A stretch of DNA of 64,000 nt, from the NCBI GenBank assembly GCA_964639965.1, contig CAZXGI010000005.1:1-64000 (forward strand). Direction: 5' to 3'. A program made the translations under genes and the position numbers. Below are positions 17,760 to 26,725 of this stretch, piece after piece. The notes under the pieces are model-generated. The model saw only the letters and a list, made by a program, of their open reading frames with translations, did no database searches and was not told the origin of the DNA. Source of the DNA: TMED23 sp964639965. Lineage in GTDB: Bacteria > Pseudomonadota > Alphaproteobacteria > Rhodospirillales > UBA2165. How positions within the stretch are numbered: the stretch's first letter is position 1; each line of letters opens with the position of its first letter.

Positions 17760-18842
17760 TCACAAAATATTCTCTGCAATTTGTTTTGCAACCAAGTTAT
17801 AACCTTTGTCTGACAAATGGACGCGATCAACAAACAACCAGTCATTTTTATCCGGACTTGCAGCAAACAGCGCATTCATATCGTGAAATTCAATTTTATA
17901 TTTTGCACATATTTCTCTTAGAGCGCCTGTAAACCATTGATAAATCTCAATATTCATAGAGTCGACATGAACACGCTTTGAGTTGCCAAGCTTGTGAATA
18001 TATTCGAACAATTCCTGCTCTTCTTCCGTCTGTATACGGTCAATCCACGTCGCCAAAGGTTGCAAAATATAGACAAACCTGAACCCATCGTATTTTGCTA
18101 GGGCAGCCCATGTTCTGAAATTGTTCTCTATGGCGTGCAAGATAAGATCTTTTTGCGCAAAATGATCCTCGATCGTTTCTATGGCGACGGAAGGTTCCGG
18201 TAACATAGGAAGTCCACTCGGGTCATTTTTAAGTCGTCGACAAATAGCATTTACCAGACTGATTTTAGGTAAGTCGACATCTCCTTTACTCATGCCACGA
18301 AGGAAATAACGTTTCAATCGGTTGTAAAAAGTAGTATCGGGTATCACGCCCCTGAGTAAATGTGTCCAGTAATATACTCCTCCACCATATGACGGGTATT
18401 TTTTGTTAAAAAAGTAAAGAGCAAGATCATTTACACCGGAAAATAATATAACGTTCCGCACATTCTTGAATAGATGCCTATATGTATGATAACAAAGCAA
18501 CTCTTGGGTACTAGAATATCCGCGGACACCTAGATTCCAACACGTTTGGCCAGTGTGCGACATTAAGCGCGAAGATATCGTATGATAATCGCTTGTGGCC
18601 CCACAACCCCAGGCAGTTGATCCACCCAATATAATATTACAGGGCAATGACGCATCTTTTGAAATTGTCAGCAATCTCCCTTCACCGGTATAGGAATGGC
18701 GAAAAGCGAACTCATCGGTATTCAATACGTTGGAGCGCCATCGGGCAGCGTTGGTGAACGTCAAAGTCGGCAACCATTCAACCTTCATTGCATAATAGTC
18801 GAACAGTTGCGGAGCGTGCTTTTTTCGAGGGTCTTTAGCCAT
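17760..18842 (-). CDS. SGNH/GDSL-type hydrolase-like protein
   Basis: A 360-residue protein with the four SGNH blocks in order: GGSTAWGCGA with the presumed nucleophile serine near residue 75, NLGVRGYSS with the oxyanion glycine, SGVNDLALY with the conserved asparagine, and DRVHLSDKGYNL near the C-terminus with the Asp-x-x-His pair. No signal peptide is seen. Enzymes of this fold act as esterases, lipases or acyl/acetyl hydrolases, and forms with this N-terminal extension are often found near surface-polysaccharide genes. It is inside the putative guaA-linked island and faces the same way as the island methyltransferase. Confidence 0.8.
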   Translation of the reverse strand: MAKDPRKKHAPQLFDYYAMKVEWLPTLTFTNAARWRSNVLNTDEFAFRHSYTGEGRLLTISKDASLPCNIILGGSTAWGCGATSDYHTISSRLMSHTGQTCWNLGVRGYSSTQELLCYHTYRHLFKNVRNVILFSGVNDLALYFFNKKYPSYGGGVYYWTHLLRGVIPDTTFYNRLKRYFLRGMSKGDVDLPKISLVNAICRRLKNDPSGLPMLPEPSVAIETIEDHFAQKDLILHAIENNFRTWAALAKYDGFRFVYILQPLATWIDRIQTEEEQELFEYIHKLGNSKRVHVDSMNIEIYQWFTGALREICAKYKIEFHDMNALFAASPDKNDWLFVDRVHLSDKGYNLVAKQIAENIL

Positions 18843-19084
18843 TTATAGGGCTTCCCGTATTTCTAAATTGATTTTATTTATCATGATTTATATTTATAAA
18901 TAACATTTATTAAATACGAGCAATTAAAGATTGAAAAAAGTGTTATTATTAGACCCTATGTAATATATGAAATATAATTAAACTTCTTTACTTGATCACC
19001 TTCAGCTGTATTTTAGTCTCTTTAAGAACTTTGAAAATAGTCAATCACAGCTAGTTATAACTTTAACAAGATTACTTTATAAAA

Positions 19085-19759
19085 TTAATCTTTTTTTATT
19101 CCCACACTCTCTATCATGAGTTCACGGGTCCAGCGTAGAAACTTGTTTCTTGTTCGTACCGGCACAAAAAGAGCAATAATATCAAGTGGAATCTTTAAAA
19201 ATGAATATTTCCAGGTTATAGGAAGCTGCCGAATGCGTTGGATTATGCCCGGTTTAAAACCACACATTAAATAAAGATTCCGAATCGTTTCAGTAGTAAA
19301 AGGCGTCTTATGCGTAGGATCGTCGAAAAATATTTTATAGTTAGATTCCCAATCAGGCACTAAGTTCAAAACCTTTCCATCAGGCTTTAGAACACGATAG
19401 CATTCGATTATTAATTCTTCCGGGTTTGGCAAGTGTTCAAGAAAGCTCTTTGTATAGACTATGTCAAAACTATTATCTTCAAATGGAAGGGGTCCCTCAA
19501 ACACATCATGGCAAACGAAGTTAATACCGATATTTTCGAGGTCTTTACGGAAGGTTTCATCTCGATCTAGCGCTGTAACATCAATATCCATAGAGTTAAA
19601 TGATTTCGCTACTTCTCCACGCCCAGTACCAATTTCAAGCATCTTGCTCCCCGGATCGATTCCATGAAAAACCGTAAGCCTTTTTGCCAACAGATAAGGG
19701 TAATTGGTCAAAGGACGCTCTTGTGTGCTATATATTTTGGAAAGATAATTAATTCTCAT
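19085..19759 (-). CDS. class I SAM-dependent methyltransferase
   Basis: A 224-residue protein with a methyltransferase_11-type fold: motif I is MLEIGTGRGEVAKSF near residue 39, motif II ends at TALDRDE, and motif IV/post-motif is FDIVYTKSFLEHL followed by ECYRVLKPDGKVLNLVPDW. The C-terminal third (PLTWKY-like, hydrophobic stretch IPLDIIALFVPV) suggests a membrane-near or glycan/lipid substrate. Substrate unknown. It lies in the putative island, 240 bases from the SGNH hydrolase gene, and may serve the same surface-modification task. Confidence 0.8.
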   Translation of the reverse strand: MRINYLSKIYSTQERPLTNYPYLLAKRLTVFHGIDPGSKMLEIGTGRGEVAKSFNSMDIDVTALDRDETFRKDLENIGINFVCHDVFEGPLPFEDNSFDIVYTKSFLEHLPNPEELIIECYRVLKPDGKVLNLVPDWESNYKIFFDDPTHKTPFTTETIRNLYLMCGFKPGIIQRIRQLPITWKYSFLKIPLDIIALFVPVRTRNKFLRWTRELMIESVGIKKD

Positions 19760-20126
19760 GGCTTAACATTAATTCCTGGGTCGTTTTCTCAAGAACTTCA
19801 ATAGCTTTCTTTAGGATACAAAAAACGCACACAGCTAGATAATTTTTTGCCTCTTTATCGTCAATTTTATCTCTTCATTTAGGTGATAAAGGATTTTTCT
19901 ATTTTCGCTAATGTATTGCCACCCGTATCCGCTGTTTGCTTATCGTTGTATAACCCTTACTGCCATAACTTACAAAACATAATCCTTTTCTGCTAATATA
20001 TGATTAGTTCATCTAAAGCGGTAATACTTTTATAGCGTTTCCCCTTTTTTATCAGGTTTATCTTAGTTTGAAAATACTTTGAAACTATGGAGGATTATAG
20101 CAAATCAATAGTTCTCCGATTATTCA
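19760..20126. other. 367-base non-coding stretch inside the island
   Basis: AT-rich, with no convincing open frame or structured RNA. It probably holds the promoter of the methyltransferase gene and decayed sequence. Confidence 0.4.
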
Positions 20127-20572
20127 TTAATAACCAATAAGTGAATTTATAAACCTTCCCGGCATAATAGCAAATATACCTGCTATAACTGTTCCTAACA
20201 TCGTCCCTGCCATGAAACCTGCATGCGTTCTGACATAACCTTTCTTGATATTTATAATAGCGATTCCCATATTAATTATTGTCCAAATAGTGAGTAGGTG
20301 AATCCAACTGAAGTCACCGTCATTTATTTCCCGTATCCAGAACGAGGGAACTGTCAAAAACTCATTATTATTAACTAAAACCATCCAACCATCCGATGTT
20401 GAGGTGTTCCTTTCTCTGAAACCAAATTTATCATACCAAGCATAATTGCCAAAACTGCTGCTATGAAATGAACCCAATTAAACATTTCAAATAGTATGAA
20501 TTCTATAGTTATTGATATCAAACGATTATTCCCACTCACTAGTAACTCGGTCTCAAGATTCATGTATCTCAA
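20127..20572 (-). pseudogene. DUF2306-family membrane protein, frameshifted
   Basis: Two overlapping minus-strand frames together give one DUF2306-like protein. The first, from ATG at 20572, contains FNWVHFIAAVLAIMLGM and KGTPQHRMVGW and stops at about 20375. The second continues with MVLVNNNEF, DFSWIHLLTIWTIIN, RTHAGFMAGTMLGTV and ends PGRFINSLIGY at 20127. Both halves match the expected family order (HxxxGT-PxHRxxG, then FSWIH, then the R-x-H motif). The switch falls within the repeated word ATGGTT around 20380-20392, consistent with a slipped-strand indel. It may be a real pseudogene or a sequencing error. The intact protein would have four transmembrane helices. Confidence 0.75.
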
Positions 20573-20688
20573 AGACTTAGAACCACCTCAATAGCACCGT
20601 GTAACTTTCGTGTAACTCACTGCCACGCGTTGCTGCTCACCACGATCTACCAATATTTATATAGATCAATGACCTAGCTGAACACTAG

Positions 20689-20844
20689 TTACACATCGCG
20701 CGGCGCTTGATTTTGGTTAGTCAGATTGAGTTCCAGAAGATCTGCCTCAATCTTCTTTACTCCACCAGTGTAATTCTTCATAGACTTTTCTGACAGATCG
20801 GTACTTAACTCCATCCATTTCTTGAATTCGATTATATCATTCAT
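20689..20844 (-). CDS. 51-residue truncated helical fragment (integrase/restriction-enzyme N-terminus-like)
   Basis: An ATG at 20842-20844, preceded by a modest TAGGTAG site, opens a 51-codon frame with EFKKWMELSTDLSEKSMKNY and then TGGVKKIEADLL. The pattern LSEKSxKNYxxxxKxI resembles the core-binding helical domain at the N-terminus of tyrosine recombinases and of some HNH or restriction endonucleases. It stops soon afterwards, so it is probably the stub of a lost gene. Its position, 40 bases beyond the guaA stop, is where an island integrase often lies. Confidence 0.4.
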   Translation of the reverse strand: MNDIIEFKKWMELSTDLSEKSMKNYTGGVKKIEADLLELNLTNQNQAPRDV

Positions 20845-20884
20845 AAAAATCTACCTAACATATTGATATTAAACGATAATTTAG

Positions 20885-20897
20885 TCACTCCCACTCA
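20885..20897. repeat. guaA-proximal copy of 13-base att-like direct repeat
   Basis: TCACTCCCACTCA is the complement of the last 13 bases of guaA. It is repeated exactly at 17681-17693. A recombination here would leave the GuaA C-terminus (TIEWE) unchanged. Confidence 0.65.
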
Positions 20898-22435
20898 ATC
20901 GTGCCAGGAGGTTTTGAAGTGATATCATAAACTACACGATTTATTCCTTTGACCTCATTAATAATACGGTTAGTAACACGGCCTAGAAAGTCCATGTCAA
21001 AATGGTAAAAATCTGCTGTCATTCCATCTGTTGAAGTAACCGCGCGTAAAGCACAGGCATAGTCGTAAGTTCGAGCATCTCCCATTACACCTACTGTTTG
21101 GACGGGAAGTAAAATGGCAAAAGCCTGCCAAATTTCATTGTATAGACCGGCCTTTCGGATTTCATCAAGGTAGATTGAATCTGCACGCTGGAGAATTTTT
21201 ATTTTTTCTCGTGTAACGCCTCCCGGTAGACGGATAGCAAGGCCTGGCCCCGGAAAAGGATGACGGGAGACAAATTTTTCTGGCAAATCTAGTTCCTCGC
21301 CTAATCTACGAACCTCGTCTTTAAATAATTCTCGCAAAGGCTCTACTAATTCCATATCCATCCGATCAGGTAGACCACCAACATTATGGTGTGATTTTAT
21401 GGTAACACTTGGTCCTCCATGGAATGAAACACTTTCGATCACATCTGGATAGAGCGTACCTTGTGCGAGGAATTTTGCTCCGCCTATCTTATTTGCTTCT
21501 TCTTCAAAAACATCAATGAATGTTGATCCAATGATCTTTCGTTTTGTTTCTGGGTCAGATATCCCATTTAATTTGTCTATAAATAAATCACCAGCATCGC
21601 GATGGATTAATTGAATATTATAGTGATCTTTGAATAAACTAACAACTTCTGTAGCTTCGTTTAGTCGCATCATACCGGTGTCAACAAAGACACAAGTCAG
21701 TTGTGGACCAATAGCTTCGTGTAGCAAAATCGCAACGACAGAAGAATCAACACCTCCAGAAAGGCCACAGATAACCGTTTCATTACCTATTTGAGCACGA
21801 ATATTTGCAATTTCCTGTTCTTTAAAAGCAGCCATCGACCATTTGCTTTCGCAGCCGGCAATCACGTTGGTAAAGTTCTTTAATAATGCGGATCCGTCAG
21901 GAGTATGGATAACTTCAGGATGAAACTGAACAGCGTAAAATTTTTTCTTGTCGTCCGCTATTGCAGCATAAGGTGCGTTCTCAGAAGTGCCGACAACTTT
22001 GAAGCCATCAGGTAATACCTTTACCCGATCGCCGTGGCTCATCCATACTTGTTCTTTGTTACCAATAGTCCAAATGTCTTGAAACAAATTGCAATCAGAA
22101 ATGATATTCAGTGTAGATCGACCAAATTCTCTCTCTCTTGAGTTCTCAACCGTACCGCCAAGTTGATCGACCATAGTTTGTTGTCCATAACAGATACCCA
22201 GTATAGGAAGGCCCATATCAAAGATTTCACGGGGTATTTGTGGAGTGTCAATTTCTGTGACTGAAGCTGGTCCACCGGAGAGTATAATCCCCTTTGGATT
22301 ATACTCGATAATTCTTTGTTTGGTAATTTTATTGAAGGGGCGTACTTCAGAGTAAACACCACTTTCACGTACACGCCTAGCAATAAGCTGTGTGAGTTGC
22401 GAACCAAAATCAATAATTAAAATTCGGTCTGACAT
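20885..22435 (-). CDS. guaA: GMP synthase (glutamine-hydrolysing)
   Basis: Converts XMP to GMP using ATP and glutamine. The 516-residue protein has a class I glutamine amidotransferase domain with nucleophile Cys82 in GICYGQQ and the His172/Glu174 pair in FHPEV. This is followed by an ATP-pyrophosphatase domain with the P-loop SGGVDSS at about 226-232 and the C-terminal dimerisation domain ending in KPPGTIEWE. It is the last gene of the ppx-rlmE-guaB-rsmB-GNAT-guaA run on the minus strand, 124 bases after the GNAT gene. Its 3' end appears to be an integration site (see island). The pairing with guaB on one strand makes the whole IMP-to-GMP branch local. Confidence 0.97.
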   Translation of the reverse strand: MSDRILIIDFGSQLTQLIARRVRESGVYSEVRPFNKITKQRIIEYNPKGIILSGGPASVTEIDTPQIPREIFDMGLPILGICYGQQTMVDQLGGTVENSREREFGRSTLNIISDCNLFQDIWTIGNKEQVWMSHGDRVKVLPDGFKVVGTSENAPYAAIADDKKKFYAVQFHPEVIHTPDGSALLKNFTNVIAGCESKWSMAAFKEQEIANIRAQIGNETVICGLSGGVDSSVVAILLHEAIGPQLTCVFVDTGMMRLNEATEVVSLFKDHYNIQLIHRDAGDLFIDKLNGISDPETKRKIIGSTFIDVFEEEANKIGGAKFLAQGTLYPDVIESVSFHGGPSVTIKSHHNVGGLPDRMDMELVEPLRELFKDEVRRLGEELDLPEKFVSRHPFPGPGLAIRLPGGVTREKIKILQRADSIYLDEIRKAGLYNEIWQAFAILLPVQTVGVMGDARTYDYACALRAVTSTDGMTADFYHFDMDFLGRVTNRIINEVKGINRVVYDITSKPPGTIEWE

Positions 22436-22559
22436 ATAACCTCTATTACCTTAGTGGGTTTCCAATTGGAAGAGAAATTAAATCTGGTCGAAAATATGAT
22501 CCGATTATTCTAATAAAATATATAATTCTAATTCAATTAAAGAGAATTCGAATTATTTC

Positions 22560-23144
22560 TTAATTCAAACCAAGTCTACCCGATTTCAACGCTGCTTCCA
22601 GATCAGGCCAGCCGTAGGCAATTTCTCGCACAACAGTGCCCCATAACTTTTCCTCGCGCTCACCAATTCGTTTGCCTTCCATAACTTCGTAAAAGAAACG
22701 TGATGGATTTAAGCTTAATACCCAAATAATTGCTCCAGTATACCCTTGGTCAATCAAGATTCTAAATAGACCTGCGAGCATTCTTTGTCCGTAGCCTTTG
22801 TTTTGGTAATCTGGATGAACATAAAGTGTATAAATTTCGCCCTCGAATGAACTTTTTCGATCTCTATTGAAGCCGCAGCTGCTTACACCAATAATTCCAG
22901 CTTTTTCATCTTCAATAACTAAGATTTTCTCTTCTGCAGGCCCACCAACGTGTTTGATCGCTCGAGCCCACATAACCATTTGACGTTCAGTTGACATTTC
23001 GACTAAAACTTTATCTGGCAAAATCCCAGCGTAGGTTGACCGCCAGGTGTCAACATAGACATTGGCTATGGCTTCGGCGTCATTTTGTACAGCGGGTCGA
23101 ATATTAGGTATTAGTTTTCTCCAACACAGCAGTGAAAAAGCCAT
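22560..23144 (-). CDS. GNAT-family N-acetyltransferase
   Basis: A 194-residue acetyltransferase. The N-terminal IRPAVQNDAEAIANVYVDTW is the usual GNAT opening, and the acetyl-CoA pyrophosphate loop lies in YVHPDYQNKGYGQRML near residue 112. The C-terminal half ends with FYEVMEGKRIGEREEKLWG, as in many small-molecule acetyltransferases. The ATG at 23144 lies within the end of rsmB and overlaps it by 41 bases, which suggests translational coupling; no better start is available. Substrate unknown. Confidence 0.82.
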   Translation of the reverse strand: MAFSLLCWRKLIPNIRPAVQNDAEAIANVYVDTWRSTYAGILPDKVLVEMSTERQMVMWARAIKHVGGPAEEKILVIEDEKAGIIGVSSCGFNRDRKSSFEGEIYTLYVHPDYQNKGYGQRMLAGLFRILIDQGYTGAIIWVLSLNPSRFFYEVMEGKRIGEREEKLWGTVVREIAYGWPDLEAALKSGRLGLN

Positions 23145-24411
23145 CAGTATTATGGCGTGCTGGGGTTAAGGAAAGGTAATTGCTATCAACTAAAGCGTTG
23201 TTGGGGCATCTCATATCAAAAACCCGCTGCCAAATCTCGGAAATGGAGAGTGCTCTAAAATTTGAGTGTTTTCGTAAAAACCAACTTATTTGTTTTTCAT
23301 TTTCATCGGGTAGAACCGAGCATGTCGAATAGATTAGGCGACCTCTTTTAGCAACCAGATTAGCCGCTTGTTGCATGATTTTCTGTTGCTGCGCAATAAC
23401 TTCCTTTAGTTGGGTGGCAGTTAATCGCCATTTTTGTGCAGGAGTTCTCCGCCAGGCCCCGGAACCAGAGCAAGGAACATCAATTAGCACGCGTTCTGCT
23501 GAGGATCTATGATCCTTATAAAATACATCATTACTGCCTAAGAGATGGTGTTTTGTGATATTTGTCAAGCCGCTACGCGCTAGCCGCGGTTTTAATTTTT
23601 TTAATCGTTTTGAATCGACATCACAGGCAATTAATGTTCCCCCATTTTTCATAGCGGCGCCTAACGCTAGGGTCTTACCTCCGCTACCTGCGCAAAGATC
23701 TATGGTTTTTAAATTCCGTTTGGTTTCGACCAACGCAGATATGATTTGGGACCCTTCATCCTGAATTTCAACAAACCCTTCTTTAAAGGCTAGTGAATTT
23801 CGGAGATTAACCCGATTTTTAACTTTTAAACCTAACGGTGAAAACTCCGTTGGGTTGGCTTCAATTTTATCTTTATGCAGCATTTTCAGAGTGCGAGCAC
23901 AACTACCTTTAATCGTATTAACTCTCAGATTGATGCTCGCTGGTTGATTTAATGCCGACGCCTCTTTCTGGAATTCGTTCCCCCAGTACGGCATCAATAT
24001 GTTGGCAATCCAACCAGGAACTTCAGCTTTGATTTGGGGTGGATAAGGCTCGTTATCGAAACACTTTTCCGAAATCTTTTCCAGAAGTTCAATTTCAATT
24101 TTGGCTAAACTTTCAGGAGAATAGCCTTTACCATTGAATAATAAGATAATTTCTTTTAATGAAAGTTTTTTTATCAGGAAAAGATCAACTATTACCCGTA
24201 TTCGTGGTATTTGAATACCACTTAACCAGTCAATGCGAGCCTTCCGGCGTTGAGTTCCATATACCTGTTTTGAGATGCTTCGACGATCTTTAGACCCAAT
24301 ATAACGACGACTTCGAAAATAAGAAGCGACGACATCTTCAGCTGGTGAGCGAGAAAGCTCAATTTTCTCAAGAATCTCTATGGCTCCGGCGATCCTTGCT
24401 CCTGGAGTCAT
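23104..24411 (-). CDS. rsmB: RsmB/NOP-family 16S rRNA (cytosine-C5) methyltransferase
   Basis: A 435-residue protein with an N-terminal NusB-like helical region (EDVVASYFRSRRY, IDWLSG) and a C-terminal SAM domain. Motif I is IDLCAGSGGKTLALG near residue 240, motif IV is LIDVPCSGSGAWRRTP with the proton-abstracting or releasing cysteine, and motif VI is RLIYSTCSVLPDENE with the catalytic cysteine. This fits C5 methylation of 16S rRNA or a related RNA target. It starts six bases after guaB. Similar gene order occurs in other alphaproteobacteria. Symbol rsmB is used in the family sense; the exact base is not proven. Confidence 0.87.
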   Translation of the reverse strand: MTPGARIAGAIEILEKIELSRSPAEDVVASYFRSRRYIGSKDRRSISKQVYGTQRRKARIDWLSGIQIPRIRVIVDLFLIKKLSLKEIILLFNGKGYSPESLAKIEIELLEKISEKCFDNEPYPPQIKAEVPGWIANILMPYWGNEFQKEASALNQPASINLRVNTIKGSCARTLKMLHKDKIEANPTEFSPLGLKVKNRVNLRNSLAFKEGFVEIQDEGSQIISALVETKRNLKTIDLCAGSGGKTLALGAAMKNGGTLIACDVDSKRLKKLKPRLARSGLTNITKHHLLGSNDVFYKDHRSSAERVLIDVPCSGSGAWRRTPAQKWRLTATQLKEVIAQQQKIMQQAANLVAKRGRLIYSTCSVLPDENEKQISWFLRKHSNFRALSISEIWQRVFDMRCPNNALVDSNYLSLTPARHNTDGFFTAVLEKTNT

Positions 24412-24417
24412 AAATGC

Positions 24418-25893
24418 TCAACCATCTAACCTGTAATTAGGAGCTTCACGAGTGATTGTAACGTCGTGTACATGACTTTCTCGCAGTCCAGCAGCCGTGA
24501 TTCTTCGGAACCGACAGTTATTCTGCATGTCAGGGATTGTTGTATTGCCGGTATAGCCCATCGAAGATCGAAGACCGCCAACTAATTGTTGTATAATATC
24601 AATAACCCGACCTTTATAGGGCACGCGACCTTCTACTCCTTCAGGCACAAACTTCTGATCCCCCGAAATTTCTTCTTGGAAATAACGATCAGCTGAGCCT
24701 CTCGCCATGGCACTTAAGGACCCCATGCCACGATAAGATTTATATGATCGTCCTTGATATAGAAAAACGTCTCCAGGGCTTTCTTCGGTACCTGCAAATA
24801 GAGACCCGATCATTACGCAGTTTGCTCCAGCTGAGATAGCTTTAGCTATGTCACCCGAGTACTTAATGCCGCCATCCGCGATAACGGGAATCTCTGATTC
24901 CTTGCAGACGTTAGCTGCTTCCATGATAGCGGTGAATTGTGGTACGCCGACGCCGGCAATCATACGAGTTGTGCATATCGTTCCTGGCCCGATACCAACT
25001 TTAACACAATCTGCCCCGGCATCGACAAGTGCTTTTGCTCCGTCTGCAGTCGCTATGTTACCAGCCAGAATTTGTACATTATTGCTGAGTTTTTTAATTT
25101 TTTTTACTGATTTTAATACACCTGAAGAATGGCCGTGCGCTGTATCAACAACGATAACATCAACGTCTGCATCCAATAAACCCTCTGCGCGCTCAAAACC
25201 TTTATCTCCTACGCCCGTTGCAGCGGCAACACGTAAGCGACCTTTACTATCCTTGCATGCATTTGGGTACGCTTGGGCCTTTTCTATATCCTTAACAGTG
25301 ATCAGACCAACACAAGAAAAATTTTCATCTACGACGACAAGTTTCTCAATCCTATATTTGTGAAGAAGGCGTTTAGCTTCCTCTAGGGCGACCCCCTCAT
25401 TAACAGTAACCAGAGGTTTGACCTTACTATCTTGGGTCATTAATTCCTTAACTTGTTGTTTTGGGTCAGTTGCAAATCGCACATCACGATTAGTTAAAAT
25501 ACCGACTAATTTATTCCCTCGGTGCTCAACAACTGGAAATCCAGAAAACCCATGCTGTTCCATCAAATTTATCGCCTTGGATAAAGTTGCGGTTGGTTCA
25601 ATTGTTATTGGGTTAATGACCATACCCGATTCGAATTTCTTGACTTTTTGTACTTCAGCAGCTTGCTCTGCTGGATCTAAGTTTTTATGAATGACCCCAA
25701 TTCCGCCTGCCTGAGCCATTGCAATTGCTAATGTACTTTCTGTCACAGTATCCATTGCTGCTGATAGCAAAGGAATACCAAGTTTGATTGTTTTCGTAAG
25801 TTGTGTTTGAACATTGGTATGGGCGGGCAAGACGTCAGAAGCTGCAGGTTCAAGCAAGATATCATCAAAGGTTAGGCCGTCTAATATCTCCAT
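24418..25893 (-). CDS. guaB: IMP dehydrogenase
   Basis: Oxidises IMP to XMP with NAD+, the rate-limiting step to GMP. The 491-residue protein is full length: a TIM barrel interrupted by two CBS domains at about residues 93-150 and 152-207, the NAD-binding DTAHGHSSG, the active-site loop GIGPGTICTTRM with Cys307, the flap SLSAMARGSADRY and the RVPYKG motif. The loop has Thr where Ser is common just before the Ile-Cys, a conservative change. It lies between rlmE and rsmB, feeding XMP to guaA in the same transcription direction. Confidence 0.97.
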   Translation of the reverse strand: MEILDGLTFDDILLEPAASDVLPAHTNVQTQLTKTIKLGIPLLSAAMDTVTESTLAIAMAQAGGIGVIHKNLDPAEQAAEVQKVKKFESGMVINPITIEPTATLSKAINLMEQHGFSGFPVVEHRGNKLVGILTNRDVRFATDPKQQVKELMTQDSKVKPLVTVNEGVALEEAKRLLHKYRIEKLVVVDENFSCVGLITVKDIEKAQAYPNACKDSKGRLRVAAATGVGDKGFERAEGLLDADVDVIVVDTAHGHSSGVLKSVKKIKKLSNNVQILAGNIATADGAKALVDAGADCVKVGIGPGTICTTRMIAGVGVPQFTAIMEAANVCKESEIPVIADGGIKYSGDIAKAISAGANCVMIGSLFAGTEESPGDVFLYQGRSYKSYRGMGSLSAMARGSADRYFQEEISGDQKFVPEGVEGRVPYKGRVIDIIQQLVGGLRSSMGYTGNTTIPDMQNNCRFRRITAAGLRESHVHDVTITREAPNYRLDG

Positions 25894-25984
25894 GAATTTC
25901 GCGCCATTTCGTTAGTAGAATTGGCGCCTAATCATATAGAGAAATTTCATAAAGCCAAGCGAGTATTGTACTATATAAAGTCAG

Positions 25985-26716
25985 CTAGTTTTTGCGATAG
26001 TTTTGGGCAACAACGAACATTTCAGCTGACCCAGCTCTGCTCGAAGGTGGTTTGGCATGGCGGACGTGGCCAAATGAAAGTTTCATATCATCAAGCAATT
26101 CTTTTTCAGTACCTCCTTGGAATACCTTTGAAACAAAGCAGCCTCCCGGCGTCAAGATTTCTTTGGCAAAATTATATGCGGCCTCTGTGAGATTCATGAT
26201 ACGTATATGATCTGTGGCAGGATGACCGGTAATTTTTGGAGCCATATCACTCAAAATAGCGTCTGCGTTACCACCAAGAGCTTCTTTTATAATTTTCACA
26301 GCATTGGTGCTCATAAAATCTAGCTGAAGGATTTCGGCGCCATTGATAGGTGTCATCTCTTGAAGATCTATTGCGATGATTTTACTTTCTGTTCCAGTTC
26401 TTTCTGTGCCGAGCCGATTTACTAAAATTTGGGTCCAGCCCCCAGGGGCAGCACCCAATTCAATTACACGCATATTTGATTTAAGAAACCTGAATTTCTT
26501 ATCGAGATCTTCGAGCTTGTATGCTGCTCGAGATCTTAGTCCTGCGCGCTTAGCGGCTGCCACATATGGGTCGTTAAGTTGACGTTGTAGCCACTTTGTG
26601 GAAGACAGTTTGCGCCCTCGAGCTGTTTTGACTCGCACAGTTAAGTTTCGTCCAGCTCTACCAGGTGAGGCTTTTTTATTTCTTTGATTTTTTTTCCTAA
26701 TTGGGGTTTTACTCAT
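25985..26716 (-). CDS. rlmE: 23S rRNA 2'-O-ribose methyltransferase (RlmE/RrmJ)
   Basis: Methylates the ribose of U2552 in 23S rRNA in the E. coli numbering. The 243-residue protein has a basic N-terminal tail, then SRAAYKLEDLDKKF, SAM motif ELGAAPGGWTQIL near residue 87, the aspartate motif ILSDMAPKITGHPATDH, and VSKVFQGG with the catalytic lysine, ending KPPSSRAGSAEMFVVA. All the K-D-K-E positions of the family appear present. It follows ppx by nine bases and precedes guaB by 91 bases. The N-terminal extension rich in Arg and Lys is common in alphaproteobacterial RlmE. Confidence 0.95.
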   Translation of the reverse strand: MSKTPIRKKNQRNKKASPGRAGRNLTVRVKTARGRKLSSTKWLQRQLNDPYVAAAKRAGLRSRAAYKLEDLDKKFRFLKSNMRVIELGAAPGGWTQILVNRLGTERTGTESKIIAIDLQEMTPINGAEILQLDFMSTNAVKIIKEALGGNADAILSDMAPKITGHPATDHIRIMNLTEAAYNFAKEILTPGGCFVSKVFQGGTEKELLDDMKLSFGHVRHAKPPSSRAGSAEMFVVAQNYRKN

Positions 26717-26725
26717 TACTCGCCC

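Larger units (their letters stand above)
17681..20897. mobile_element. small decayed genomic island at the guaA 3' end
   Basis: The 13-base sequence TCACTCCCACTCA occurs at 17681-17693 and again at 20885-20897 in the same orientation. The right copy is exactly the last 13 bases of guaA, stop codon included (read on the minus strand). The 3' end of guaA is a known integration hotspot for tyrosine-recombinase islands. Between the repeats lie an SGNH hydrolase, a SAM methyltransferase, a frameshifted DUF2306 gene and a truncated 51-codon ORF that resembles the helical N-terminus of integrases or restriction enzymes. No intact integrase remains. The interpretation as a remnant island is an inference from the repeats and the broken genes. 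Confidence 0.6.

Noticed and set aside
24848..25363. 171-codon plus-strand frame opposite guaB
   Set aside because: It lies entirely antisense to well-conserved guaB and has low-complexity Ser/Pro/Thr composition typical of shadow frames.
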